DNA from: Streptomyces stelliscabiei
Lineage (GTDB): Bacteria > Actinomycetota > Actinomycetes > Streptomycetales > Streptomycetaceae
Length of the DNA: 64,000 nucleotides
Reading direction: 5' to 3'
Assembly: GCF_014873495.1 (NCBI RefSeq)
Contig: NZ_JADBGF010000001.1
Location: 2,666,001-2,730,000 of the forward strand
Positions 21,022-29,781 of the stretch are shown here, piece by piece. Made by a program: the position numbers and the translations under genes. The notes under the pieces are model-generated. The model was not told where the DNA came from. It searched no databases and saw nothing but the letters and a program-made list of their open reading frames with translations. Position 1 is the stretch's first letter. Every line of letters begins with the position of its first letter.

Positions 21022-21191
21022 GCGCTGTTTCCCCTCTCGAACTGTCCCCTGTTTCCGCGGAGTCCGCGGATGAGCAGCACCTTACGCAGCGGCACTGACA
21101 TTGCCGCAGCCCGAGTGGCACTTTGTGTCGGTCTTGCAACACAGCGCGCCCGCGCCGGTGGGGCCTCCTCCCCCGCGCGCGCCCAGGCCCG

Positions 21192-23321
21192 TCAGGCCTG
21201 CCCCGCCTCTCTCATCTGCCGCAGTTCCTTCTTCATCTCGGAGACCTCGTCACGCAGCCGGGCGGCGATCTCGAACTGCAGGTCGGCGGCGGCCGCACGC
21301 ATGCGCTGCGTCATCTCGTCGATCTGCTGGGCGAGCTCGGCGGCGGGGCGGTCGGTCGGAGCGGCTTCCTTCACTCCTCCCTTGGCGGCTCTGGCCGCCT
21401 TGCCACCGAGGGCGGGGACGGGGGCCTTGGCGGCCTTGCCGTCCTTCCCCTGGCGGTAGCCCGTGCCGAGCAGCTGCTCGGTGTCGACGTCCTCGCGGGC
21501 GATCCGCGCGACGATGTCGTTGATCTTCTTGCGGAGCGGCTGGGGGTCGATGCCCTTCGCCTTGTTGTACGCGACCTGCTTCTCCCGGCGCCGGTTGGTC
21601 TCGTCGATGGCCTTCGCCATCGCCGGGGTGATCCTGTCGGCGTACATGTGGACCTGCCCCGACACGTTGCGCGCCGCGCGGCCGATGGTCTGGATCAGGG
21701 AGGTCCCGGAGCGCAGGAAGCCTTCCTTGTCGGCGTCGAGGATCGCCACCAGGGAGACCTCGGGGAGGTCCAGGCCCTCGCGCAGGAGGTTGATGCCCAC
21801 CAGGACGTCGTACTCACCGGCCCGCAGCTCGCGCAGCAGTTCGACGCGGCGCAGGGTGTCGACATCGCTGTGGAGATAGCGGACCTGGATGCCCAGTTCC
21901 AGGAAGTAGTCGGTGAGATCCTCGGCCATCTTCTTGGTGAGGGTGGTGACGAGGACCCGCTCGTCCTTCTCGGTGCGCTTGCGGATCTCGTGCACCAGGT
22001 CGTCGATCTGGCCCTCGGTGGGTTTGACGACGACCTCGGGGTCGACCAGGCCCGTGGGGCGGATGATCTGCTCGACATGGCCGTCGGAGCGGGACAGCTC
22101 GTACTGTCCGGGGGTCGCCGAGAGGTAGACCGTCTGCCCGACGCGTTCCTGGAACTCCTCCCACTTCAGGGGACGGTTGTCCAGGGCGGAGGGCAGCCGG
22201 AACCCGTGGTCGACCAGGGTGCGCTTGCGGGAGGCGTCGCCCTCGTACATCGCGCCGATCTGGGGCACGGTGACATGGGACTCGTCGATGACGAGGAGGA
22301 AGTCGTCCGGGAAGTAGTCCAGCAGGGTGTTCGGCGGGGAGCCGGGCTCACGGCCGTCGAAGTGCATCGAGTAGTTCTCCACGCCGGAGCAGGAGCCGAT
22401 CTGGCGGAGCATCTCCAGGTCGTAGGTCGTGCGCATGCGCAGCCGCTGGGCCTCCAGGAGCTTGCCCTGTTTCTCCAGCTCGGCGAGCCGCTCCCCCAGC
22501 TCCTTCTCGATGTCGTTGGCGGCGCGCTCCAGGCGCTCGGGGCCGGCGACGTAGTGGGAGGCGGGGAAGACGTACAGCTGCTGGTCGTCGCTGATGATCT
22601 CGCCGGTGAGGGGGTGGAGCGTGGAGAGGGCCTCGATCTCGTCGCCGAACATCTCGATGCGGACGGCGAGTTCCTCGTAGACCGGGAAGATCTCGATGGT
22701 GTCGCCGCGGACGCGGAAGGTGCCGCGGGTGAACGCCAGGTCGTTGCGCGTGTACTGGATGTCCACGAAACGGCGCAGCAGCTCGTCCCGGTCGAACTCC
22801 TCACCGACCCGGAGGGGGACCATGCGGTCCACGTACTCCTGGGGCGTACCGAGGCCGTAGATGCAGGAGACCGAGGCGACCACCACGACGTCGCGGCGGG
22901 TGAGCAGCGAATTGGTCGCGGAGTGGCGCAGGCGCTCCACCTCCTCGTTGATCGAGGAGTCCTTCTCGATGTAGGTGTCCGACTGCGGGACGTACGCCTC
23001 GGGCTGGTAGTAGTCGTAGTACGAGACGAAGTACTCGACCGCGTTGTTCGGCAGCAGCTCGCGGAACTCGTTGGCCAGCTGGGCGGCCAGCGTCTTGTTC
23101 GGCGCCATCACCAGGGTGGGGCGCTGGAGCTTCTCGATCATCCACGCGGTGGTGGCGGACTTGCCGGTACCGGTCGCGCCGAGCAGGACGACGTCCTTCT
23201 CACCCGCCCCGATGCGCTGGGCGAGTTCGGCGATGGCCGTGGGCTGGTCACCGCTCGGCTGGTAGGGGCTGACGACCTCGAGGGGCGCCACCGTGCGTTC
23301 GATCTTGGAAACGGGCCGCAT
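21192..23321 (-). CDS. uvrB: Excinuclease ABC subunit B
   Basis: A 709-residue helicase-like protein that receives damaged DNA from UvrA and holds it for UvrC. Walker A is GATGTGKS (residues 48-55), the DNA-inserting beta-hairpin lies in [13 protein letters not shown], Walker B is VIDESHVTV, and helicase motif VI is QTIGRAARN. The C-terminal UVR motif ([21 protein letters not shown]) binds UvrC. Between helicase core and UVR motif there is a lysine/alanine-rich stretch ([20 protein letters not shown]) reminiscent of the UvrA tail. The start at 23321 ([11 protein letters not shown]) matches the family; an in-frame start ten codons earlier is less likely. Confidence 0.97.
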   Translation of the reverse strand: MRPVSKIERTVAPLEVVSPYQPSGDQPTAIAELAQRIGAGEKDVVLLGATGTGKSATTAWMIEKLQRPTLVMAPNKTLAAQLANEFRELLPNNAVEYFVSYYDYYQPEAYVPQSDTYIEKDSSINEEVERLRHSATNSLLTRRDVVVVASVSCIYGLGTPQEYVDRMVPLRVGEEFDRDELLRRFVDIQYTRNDLAFTRGTFRVRGDTIEIFPVYEELAVRIEMFGDEIEALSTLHPLTGEIISDDQQLYVFPASHYVAGPERLERAANDIEKELGERLAELEKQGKLLEAQRLRMRTTYDLEMLRQIGSCSGVENYSMHFDGREPGSPPNTLLDYFPDDFLLVIDESHVTVPQIGAMYEGDASRKRTLVDHGFRLPSALDNRPLKWEEFQERVGQTVYLSATPGQYELSRSDGHVEQIIRPTGLVDPEVVVKPTEGQIDDLVHEIRKRTEKDERVLVTTLTKKMAEDLTDYFLELGIQVRYLHSDVDTLRRVELLRELRAGEYDVLVGINLLREGLDLPEVSLVAILDADKEGFLRSGTSLIQTIGRAARNVSGQVHMYADRITPAMAKAIDETNRRREKQVAYNKAKGIDPQPLRKKINDIVARIAREDVDTEQLLGTGYRQGKDGKAAKAPVPALGGKAARAAKGGVKEAAPTDRPAAELAQQIDEMTQRMRAAAADLQFEIAARLRDEVSEMKKELRQMREAGQA

Positions 23322-23361
23322 GGAATCCACCGTACGACCCCGCACTGACAACGGGCTCCGA

Positions 23362-24231
23362 TCAGCGGTTCTGCGGGGTGCGGGAACTGCGCTCGCGGTG
23401 CTCCCGGGCGAGGTGGGGCTCCGGGTGCCGGCAGGTGTGCGCGGTGGCCTGGGCCGGGATGCCGGGCCGCCGCTCGACCGGACCCGCGTAGAACCGGCCC
23501 ATGATCATGAACGGGTCGAACATCACGACGACTCCCGCGAGGAGCAGGAAGACCAGCGGGCCGATGATCAGCGGGGCGAGCAGTCCGGCGGAGGAGGATC
23601 CGTCGGCCGGGGCGGAGGCGGCGGCGCTGTGCAGATGGATGTCGAGGGCGGCCATGCCCGTGTAGTGCATGCCGCTGACGGCGATCCCCATGACGAGACT
23701 GGCACCGACGCTCCACAGGAAACCGCGGACCTGTCCGGCGGCCCACAGGGCGGCGATGGCGGCCACCACGGCGATCACGACCGACGCGGCCACGGTGAGC
23801 GTGTTGTATTCGAGCGTGCCGTTGAGCCGCAGTCCGGCCATCCCCAGGTAGTGCATGGAGGCGATGCCCAGTCCGGTGATGGTGCCGCCGGTGAAGAGCG
23901 CGGCCCCGGTCGCCCCCTTGGAGGCGACCATGAAGATACCGATGCCGACCATGACGATCGCGACGGCGAGACTCGCGAAGGTCGTCAGGGGGTCGTAGCG
24001 GACCGGGGTCTGCAGGACCTTGAACCCCATCATCGCCACGAAGTGCATCGTCCAGATGCCGGAGCCGATGGCCGCCGAGCCCAGCGCGAGCCAGCCGATC
24101 CGCCATCGGCCGTCCACGAGCGTCGATCTGGTGGTGCAGCGCAGGCCCAGCGCGCCACCGAGGCAGGCCATGAGATAGGCCACCACCGGTGTGACGAGTC
24201 CGTAGCTGAAGCCGTCGACCGTGCCCTGCAT
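23362..24231 (-). CDS. MHYT-domain integral membrane protein
   Basis: A 289-residue membrane protein with seven hydrophobic segments. Three MHYT signatures are visible: [21 protein letters not shown] and [11 protein letters not shown], the histidines and methionines of which are thought to bind copper and sense a gas such as O2, CO or NO. No GGDEF, EAL or kinase domain follows, so it is a stand-alone sensor; the C-terminal 50 residues are charged and cytoplasmic. It lies 40 bases beyond the uvrB start on the same strand, so it precedes uvrB and may be co-transcribed with it. The output is unknown. Confidence 0.9.
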   Translation of the reverse strand: MQGTVDGFSYGLVTPVVAYLMACLGGALGLRCTTRSTLVDGRWRIGWLALGSAAIGSGIWTMHFVAMMGFKVLQTPVRYDPLTTFASLAVAIVMVGIGIFMVASKGATGAALFTGGTITGLGIASMHYLGMAGLRLNGTLEYNTLTVAASVVIAVVAAIAALWAAGQVRGFLWSVGASLVMGIAVSGMHYTGMAALDIHLHSAAASAPADGSSSAGLLAPLIIGPLVFLLLAGVVVMFDPFMIMGRFYAGPVERRPGIPAQATAHTCRHPEPHLAREHRERSSRTPQNR

Positions 24232-24511
24232 TCGCGGCTGCCTTTCCCGCCCTGTCGCGTCCCTGGATTCCCTGACGTGCCCCCAGCCCCGGGACCGCCA
24301 CGACGGTCAGGGGTGTCGCAGAGAGTATGACCCCCACCGGAATGGTCGAACGATTTTCCGGCAAAGAAACACGCCCTTGCCTCACTTGTGCGGTGCCCGT
24401 GAGCGGACTTGGGCAACTCCATTCAATTCGTGGTCATCCTGCACCCCTCTGCCGTTGACCCTCTGCTGTCACTCTTGAGCTGACCGTGATCGATCGACGC
24501 GAGGAGTACGC

Positions 24512-25381
24512 ATGCACGTGCGCGCAGTTGCCGCCGCGACCACAGCGTTCTTGGGGGCCACCGTCCTCCTGCTCCCCACTTCCGCCGCCCATGCGGCCGC
24601 CGATACCGAGAATCCGCTGGTCGTCGCGCATCGTGGAGCATCCGCCTACGCGCCCGAGAACACGCTGGCCGCCGTCGACAAGGCCGACGAGATGGGCTTC
24701 GAGTGGGTCGAGAACGACGTCCAGCGCACCAGGGACGGCAGGCTCGTCGTCGTCCACGACGCGACGCTGACGCGGACGACCAACGTCGAGGAGCTCTATC
24801 CGGAGCGTGCTCCCTGGAACGTGGCGGACTTCACCGCCGCGGAGATCGCGCGCCTGGACGCGGGCAGCTGGTTCAACGACGCGTACGCGGGCGCGCGCGT
24901 TCCGACGCTGGAGCAGTACATGAGGCGTGTGTCGCGCAACCACCAGAAGCTCGTCCTCGAGATCAAGAACCCGCAGCTCTATCCGGGCATCGAGCAGGAG
25001 ACCCTCAAGGTGCTCGGCAACGAGGGCTGGCTCGGACCGGCGCATCTGGACAGGCTGGTGATCCAGAGCTTCGGCGCCGACGCCGTCCGGCGGGTGCACG
25101 AGCTGCGCCCGGCGGTGAAGACCGGCCTCCTCGGCACCCCGGACATCGCCGACCTGCCCGAGTACGCGACGTTCAGCGACCAGATCAACTCCTCGTACAC
25201 GACCATCTCCGAGCCCTACGTCGCCACGCTCCACGCGCTGGTGGGTCCGCACGGGAAGCCGCTGGAGATCCTCACGTGGACCGTGAACGACGCGGTCAAC
25301 GCGCGCCGGGTGGCGGGCTACGGCGTGAACGGCATCATCACCAACAAGCCGGACGTGGTCAGAGAGGCCACGCAGGGCTGA
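24512..25381 (+). CDS. Secreted glycerophosphodiester phosphodiesterase
   Basis: A 289-residue exported enzyme that splits glycerophosphodiesters into an alcohol and glycerol 3-phosphate. The first 30 residues form a signal peptide ending SAAHAAA. The TIM-barrel GDPD domain starts with VAHRGASAYAPENT (His40, Arg41), then ENDVQRTRDGRLVVVHD with Glu68, Asp70 and His82, and EIKNP supplies the third metal-binding glutamate; LTWTVND closes the barrel. GAGGAG precedes the ATG. It would scavenge phosphate from lipid headgroups or teichoic acids, possibly under phosphate control, though no PHO box was identified by eye. Confidence 0.94.
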   Translation: MHVRAVAAATTAFLGATVLLLPTSAAHAAADTENPLVVAHRGASAYAPENTLAAVDKADEMGFEWVENDVQRTRDGRLVVVHDATLTRTTNVEELYPERAPWNVADFTAAEIARLDAGSWFNDAYAGARVPTLEQYMRRVSRNHQKLVLEIKNPQLYPGIEQETLKVLGNEGWLGPAHLDRLVIQSFGADAVRRVHELRPAVKTGLLGTPDIADLPEYATFSDQINSSYTTISEPYVATLHALVGPHGKPLEILTWTVNDAVNARRVAGYGVNGIITNKPDVVREATQG

Positions 25382-25466
25382 CACGGTCCGGGGCCGAGGG
25401 CGTGCGTTTCGCCGGGGTGGACCGCACGCCGCCGCCGTTGTCAGTGGCGGCCCGTACGGTGGTCGC

Positions 25467-26021
25467 ATGAACAGCCATGCGCAGGACGAGCAGCGGGTCG
25501 TATGGGCCGTCGTCGGCACGGACATCGGGCCGCTGCTGCTGGCCGCGACGGACGAGGGCCTGGTGCACGTCGTGTTCCACGCCACGGACGCGGTGCGCGA
25601 CCAGACACTCGGCCGGCTCGCCTCCCGCCTGGGCACCACCCCCGTGGAGGCACCCGGCGCGCCGCAGCTGGCCGAGGCGATACGTCAGGTGAAGGCGTAC
25701 TTCGCGGGCGAGCGTCATGACTTCGAGCTGCCGCTCGACTGGTCACTGATCTCGGGGTTCAATCGCCAGGTGCTGCGCGAGCTGGCGTCCGGCGTCCGCT
25801 ACGGCTCGGTCGTGGGCTACGGCGATCTCGCTCGGCGCGTGGGGCAGCCGGGCGCGGCCCAGGCGGTCGGAGTCGCGATGGGGTCGAATCCGTTGCCGGT
25901 GGTCGTGCCGTGCCACCGGGTGGTCGAGAGCGACGGCGGCATCGGCGGGTTCGGCGGCGGGCTGGAGACCAAGCGGAAGCTGCTGGCGCTGGAGGGCGTG
26001 CTTCCGGAGCCCCTGTTCTGA
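25467..26021 (+). CDS. Methylated-DNA--protein-cysteine S-methyltransferase
   Basis: A 184-residue suicide repair protein that moves the alkyl group from O6-alkylguanine to its own cysteine. The active site PCHRV has Cys149; the DNA-binding helix-turn-helix is in RYGSVVGYGDLARRVGQPGAAQAVG and the asparagine hinge in GSNPLPVVVPCH. The C-terminal FGGGLETKRKLLALEG is standard. It is a short Ogt-type protein without an Ada N-terminal domain. It starts 85 bases after the phosphodiesterase gene and is convergent with a VOC gene. Confidence 0.95.
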   Translation: MNSHAQDEQRVVWAVVGTDIGPLLLAATDEGLVHVVFHATDAVRDQTLGRLASRLGTTPVEAPGAPQLAEAIRQVKAYFAGERHDFELPLDWSLISGFNRQVLRELASGVRYGSVVGYGDLARRVGQPGAAQAVGVAMGSNPLPVVVPCHRVVESDGGIGGFGGGLETKRKLLALEGVLPEPLF

Positions 26022-26148
26022 GACGGCCGTGGACGGACTGTGCGTGTCCGTGCCCGGCCTGAGCGCAAGGGGCACCGAAGGCGGGTGCAGTGGGCGCGCA
26101 TCGGTCATCGGGCGGCATTCCGGCACGCGCGGAGCGGCCGGAAACCGA

Positions 26149-26583
26149 TCACGCCCGGTCGTAGTGGCGTGCCTCGAACACGTTGCCGTCCGGGTCCCGG
26201 AAGTAGAAGCTGCGCCGGGCCGCTCCCCGCGCGCCGAAGGAGTCGTACGAGAAGTCGGAGACGGGAACCGCCCTGTCCTCCAGGCGGGTGCGCAGTTCGT
26301 CGAAGGCGTCGCCGGGCATGGCCAGGCAGACGTGGTTGACCGGGTGCCCCGCGCTGTCGGCGGCGCCGGGAACCATGGTCAGGGTTTCGGCCATGGAGAG
26401 CGGCATGAGGTCGAGGAGGGTCTCGTCGTTGAGGCGTACGGAGGGGAAGGGCGCTCCTCCCGCCGCGTACTCGGTGACCCGCACGGGCTCCAGACCGACG
26501 GCCTCCTCGTAGAAGGCGGCCGCGGCGATCGGCTCCCGCACCCACAGGACGACATGGTCGAGGCGTGTCGTGTTGTCCTTCAT
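26149..26583 (-). CDS. VOC-family (glyoxalase-like) protein
   Basis: A 144-residue protein of the vicinal oxygen chelate fold. It has two beta-alpha-beta-beta-beta halves: one with LDHVVLWVREPIAAAAFYEE and one with NHVCLAMPGDAFDELRTRL, ending in FYFRDPDGNVFEARHY. The His in LDHV, the His in NHV and the Glu of FEAR are the usual metal ligands. The ATG at 26583 is the first start that keeps the family N-terminus. The role may be a glyoxalase, dioxygenase or resistance protein; the sequence does not tell. It is divergent from psuG. Confidence 0.88.
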   Translation of the reverse strand: MKDNTTRLDHVVLWVREPIAAAAFYEEAVGLEPVRVTEYAAGGAPFPSVRLNDETLLDLMPLSMAETLTMVPGAADSAGHPVNHVCLAMPGDAFDELRTRLEDRAVPVSDFSYDSFGARGAARRSFYFRDPDGNVFEARHYDRA

Positions 26584-26682
26584 GCACGTCAGGCTGGTGT
26601 CCTGCACCACAGTACGCAAGGGTTTGGCCGGGCGCGCCGTCCGCCAGGGATGAGGGAAGAACGACAGACAGGAGGCGAGCGC

Positions 26683-27588
26683 GTGCTGGTGGTGTCCGAA
26701 GAGGTGCGGGAAGCGGTCGACGCGCGTCGACCCGTGGTGGCGCTGGAGTCCACGATCATCGCGCACGGGCTTCCCCGCCCGCGCAATCTGCAGGTGGCAC
26801 TGGAACTGGAGGAGGTAGTACGGCAGGAGGGAGCCGTACCCGCGACGATCGCCGTGCTCGACGGGCGGCCCCACATCGGCCTCGGCAAGGACCAGTTGGA
26901 GCGGGTCGCCAACGAGGACGGCATCCGCAAGCTGGGACACCGGGACCTGCCCCTCGCGGTGGCCTCCGGTGCGAGCGGCGCGACCACCGTGTCGGCGACC
27001 GCCCAACTGGCGGCCCTGGCAGGCGTACGGGTGTTCGCTACGGGCGGGCTCGGGGGTGTGCACCGGGAGTGGACGTCGACCCAGGACGAATCCGCCGACC
27101 TGGGCCTTCTCGCCCGCACCCGGATCACGGTGGTGTGCGCCGGCGTGAAGTCGATCCTGGACGTCCCGGCCACCCTGCAGCGCCTGGAGACGCTGGGTGT
27201 CGCGGTCGCCGGGTACGGCACGGAGCGCTTCCCCGGGTTCTATCTGTCCGACTCCGGTCATCCGGTGGAGTGGACGCTGCGGTCGCCGGACGAGGTCGCG
27301 GACGTCATGCGGGCACAGGACACGCTCGACGGACCGGAGTCGGCGCTGATCGTCGCCAACCCCGTACCGGAGGAGGAGCAGCTCGATCCCGAACTGCACG
27401 CACGCGTGCTCGCGGAGGCGCTGCGGGCGTGCGAGGCGGAGGGCGTCACGGGGCAAGGGGTCACCCCCTTCCTGCTGAGCCATCTGGTCCGGCACACGGA
27501 CGGCGCCTCCCTCCGCGCCAACCTGGCGGCGGTACGCGGCAACGTACGGCTCGCGTCCCGGATCGCGGCGGCCTGGGCCGGGGCGTGA
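26683..27588 (+). CDS. psuG: Pseudouridine-5'-phosphate glycosidase
   Basis: A 301-residue enzyme that cleaves the C-C glycosidic bond of pseudouridine 5'-phosphate to uracil and ribose 5-phosphate. Conserved stretches are ALESTIIAHGLPRP (Glu22), ATTVSATAQLAALAGVRVFATGG and CAGVKSILD, whose Lys156 would form the Schiff base. The GTG at 26683 is preferred because AGGAGG lies seven bases ahead. The PfkB kinase gene starts two bases after its stop, giving the standard psuG-psuK arrangement for breakdown of RNA-derived pseudouridine. No dedicated transporter gene is next to it. Confidence 0.95.
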   Translation: MLVVSEEVREAVDARRPVVALESTIIAHGLPRPRNLQVALELEEVVRQEGAVPATIAVLDGRPHIGLGKDQLERVANEDGIRKLGHRDLPLAVASGASGATTVSATAQLAALAGVRVFATGGLGGVHREWTSTQDESADLGLLARTRITVVCAGVKSILDVPATLQRLETLGVAVAGYGTERFPGFYLSDSGHPVEWTLRSPDEVADVMRAQDTLDGPESALIVANPVPEEEQLDPELHARVLAEALRACEAEGVTGQGVTPFLLSHLVRHTDGASLRANLAAVRGNVRLASRIAAAWAGA

Positions 27589-27589
27589 C

Positions 27590-28492
27590 ATGAGCGGGGC
27601 GTTGCTCGTCGTGGGGGACGTCGTCACGGATGTCGTCGCCCGGCACCGCGGACCGCTCGCGCCGGGCACCGACACGGCTTCCGCGATCCGGACGCTGCCG
27701 GGCGGGGCGGGTGCCAACGTGGCCTGCTGGGCGGCCCACTGGGGCTGTGCCGACGTGCGGCTGCTGGGGCGGGTGGGCACGGACGGGGCCGCGTGGCACG
27801 AGCGGGAGCTGCGGGCTTCGGGAGTACGGCCCCGTCTCGTCGTCGATCAGGACGCGGCCACGGGGACGGTGATCTGCCTGGTGGACACGGGTGAGGCGGC
27901 CGAGCGCACGTTCCTCACCGACAGTGGCGCCTCGCTGCGGCTCGACCCTGACGACTGGTCACCGTCGCTGCTCGACGGGGTCGCGCGGCTGCATCTGTCG
28001 GGCTATCTGTTCTTCTCGGAGCCGAGTCGCGCGCTGGTGTCCGTGGCCCTGGAGTCGGCACGCGCGCGTGGCGTGCCGGTCAGCGTCGATCCCGCGTCGG
28101 CGGGCTTCCTCAGGCGGCTGGGCGTGGCCCGTTTCCTCTCGCTCGTCGAAGGGGTCGACCTGTTGCTGCCCAGCCGCGACGAGGCGTGCCTGCTGACCGG
28201 CCTGCCCGATCCGGCCGACGCGGCGGCCAAGTTGAGCCGCCTCGTCCCCCTGGTCGTGGCCAAGCAGGGCGCCGACGGTGCGCTGGTCGCCCGCGGGGGC
28301 AGTGTCGCGGCACGGATTCCGGCGGCTCCGGCCACGCCGCGCGACACCACCGGCGCCGGCGACGCCTTCACCGGGGCATTCCTGGCCGCGCTGCTCGCGG
28401 GCGCCGAGGCCGAGGTCGCGGCGATCGAGGGGTGCGGGGCGGGGGCGCGGGCGGTGCAGAAGGTGGGGGGACGGCCGCCGGGGGTGGGCTGA
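27590..28492 (+). CDS. psuK: PfkB-family kinase, probable pseudouridine kinase
   Basis: A 300-residue kinase of the PfkB family. The N-terminus VVGDVVTDVVARHRGPL and glycine motif LPGGAGANVACWAA are typical, and the second signature DTTGAGDA is at residues 252-259 with Asp258 as catalytic base. Position directly behind psuG, with only two bases between, strongly suggests that it makes pseudouridine 5'-phosphate for that enzyme; by sequence alone it could be any PfkB sugar or nucleoside kinase. A weak hairpin at 28526-28545 may end the transcript. Confidence 0.88.
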   Translation: MSGALLVVGDVVTDVVARHRGPLAPGTDTASAIRTLPGGAGANVACWAAHWGCADVRLLGRVGTDGAAWHERELRASGVRPRLVVDQDAATGTVICLVDTGEAAERTFLTDSGASLRLDPDDWSPSLLDGVARLHLSGYLFFSEPSRALVSVALESARARGVPVSVDPASAGFLRRLGVARFLSLVEGVDLLLPSRDEACLLTGLPDPADAAAKLSRLVPLVVAKQGADGALVARGGSVAARIPAAPATPRDTTGAGDAFTGAFLAALLAGAEAEVAAIEGCGAGARAVQKVGGRPPGVG

Positions 28493-28525
28493 GGGTCTCG
28501 CGCGGCGTAGGTCGGGCGGTTGCGC

Positions 28526-28545
28526 CCCCGCATGCCCGTGCGGGG
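28526..28545. terminator. Weak hairpin between convergent genes
   Basis: Arms CCCCGCA and TGCGGGG with a 6-base loop lie between the kinase gene and the convergent methyltransferase gene. There is no T-tract. Confidence 0.4.
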
Positions 28546-28564
28546 CGGAGCACGAGCACGCGCA

Positions 28565-29398
28565 CTATGCCTTTCGGCCCCACGCCGAGATGAGCGGCGG
28601 GGCGGCGATGTCCATGGCACCGGCGGCGATGTCGGCCAGATGCCGGTCGATCTCCTCCTCCGTGGCGAGGTTCGCCTCGACGAGTGCCGCACGGAGCCCG
28701 CTGATGGTCGTCGACTCCAGCGCCGCGCAGGCGGGTGAGGCCACGGGGAAGTACGCGTCGGCCTCCACACCGCGCAGACCCGCCGCGCGCAGCAGTCGCG
28801 GGAGTCGCCGGCCGTGTGCCGGATCGATTCCACGTTCGGCGAGCAGGGCGCGGACGGCCTCATGGAGCCTGTTGGCCAGCTGGTGCTCGGGGCCGGTTTC
28901 CTCCAGACAGGCCAGGGGTTGGAGAGCGGGGTCGGCGTCCTCGATCAGGAGCCGTCCACCAGGACGCAGAGCCTTGATCATCGACAGCAGCGCCCGTTCG
29001 CGGTCCGGCGCGTGGGCCAGGGCGAGGCGGGCGTGGACGAGGTCGAAGCCGTCGCCGGGCGGCTGGTCGACGCCCAGGTGGTGGACGAGGGCCTCGACCG
29101 GCGGGCGGGTGACCGAGGGGACGGCCCAGGAGATGTCGGTGTCGGTCGCGATGACCTTGCCGGTCGGTCCGACCTTCTTGGCCAGCCAGGAGACCACGGT
29201 GGTGCCGCCCGCGCCGACCTCCCAGCAGCGCCAGCCCGAACCCAGTCCGAAGCTTTCCATGTGCCGGAACGTCGTGGGGTCGAAGAGGGTGGCGAAGGCG
29301 TCGGGGCCCTGGCCCGTCTCGGCCTGCCGGTGGTCGAGGAGATACCCGTCGGTTCGCATCATGCCGCGATCATCCCATTTGCCCGACTTATCACTCAC
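28565..29398 (-). CDS. Class I SAM-dependent methyltransferase
   Basis: A 277-residue methyltransferase. Motif I is WEVGAGGTTVVSWLAKKVG, followed by a motif II-type acidic end IATDTD, a motif at HARLALAHAPDRERAL and motif LRPGGRLLIEDADP, all of the small-molecule class. The GTG at 29398 is preferred over the ATG pair at 29359-29362 because GGAGAG lies five bases ahead. The target is unknown; the fold resembles those that modify small metabolites. Three 35-bp direct repeats lie in the DNA just upstream of its start. Confidence 0.88.
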   Translation of the reverse strand: MSDKSGKWDDRGMMRTDGYLLDHRQAETGQGPDAFATLFDPTTFRHMESFGLGSGWRCWEVGAGGTTVVSWLAKKVGPTGKVIATDTDISWAVPSVTRPPVEALVHHLGVDQPPGDGFDLVHARLALAHAPDRERALLSMIKALRPGGRLLIEDADPALQPLACLEETGPEHQLANRLHEAVRALLAERGIDPAHGRRLPRLLRAAGLRGVEADAYFPVASPACAALESTTISGLRAALVEANLATEEEIDRHLADIAAGAMDIAAPPLISAWGRKA

Positions 29399-29781
29399 GG
29401 CGACTCTCCAGCGGTCCGCGAGGTCCGTCCCCTTGACGGCGATAGGACGGCGATCGGACGGCGAGGACGGCGACGGAACGGACGGCGATCGGACGGCGAG
29501 GACGGCGACGGAACGGACGGCGATCGGACGGCGAGGACGGCGACGGAACGGACGGGATCGGACCGAACGGACCGAACGGACCGGATCGGGACGGCTGGAT
29601 CCGGGTGGTTGGATCGGGGCAGCTGGATCAGGAACGGCCGGCGTCGGCAAGGACGTCTACCTCTACAAGTGAAGTGGAACATTCCGTTCCCACAGGCTTA
29701 CCCGGCACTCGTTCGGCCCTGGCAAACTGGCGCGACAAGGCACGGAGTGCGGTGCGAGGGGATTCACGCAAGGAGAACCAG
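29399..29781. other. Intergenic region with divergent promoters and 35-bp repeats
   Basis: 383 bases without a gene between the methyltransferase (minus) and corA (plus). It includes the repeats at 29446-29550, smaller degenerate copies such as ACCGAACGG x2 after them, and a less G+C-rich stretch at 29650-29780 that probably holds the corA promoter. Confidence 0.6.
29446..29550. repeat. Three perfect 35-bp direct repeats
   Basis: Units 29446-29480, 29481-29515 and 29516-29550 are identical, with GATCGG near the left of each unit. Each unit is itself made of GACGG-rich subunits. They lie 48 bases upstream of the methyltransferase start and about 230 bases upstream of corA. Confidence 0.95.

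Noticed and set aside
29446..29550. 35-bp repeats as a CRISPR array.
   Set aside because: The units are directly adjacent with no spacers, and no cas gene is in the window.
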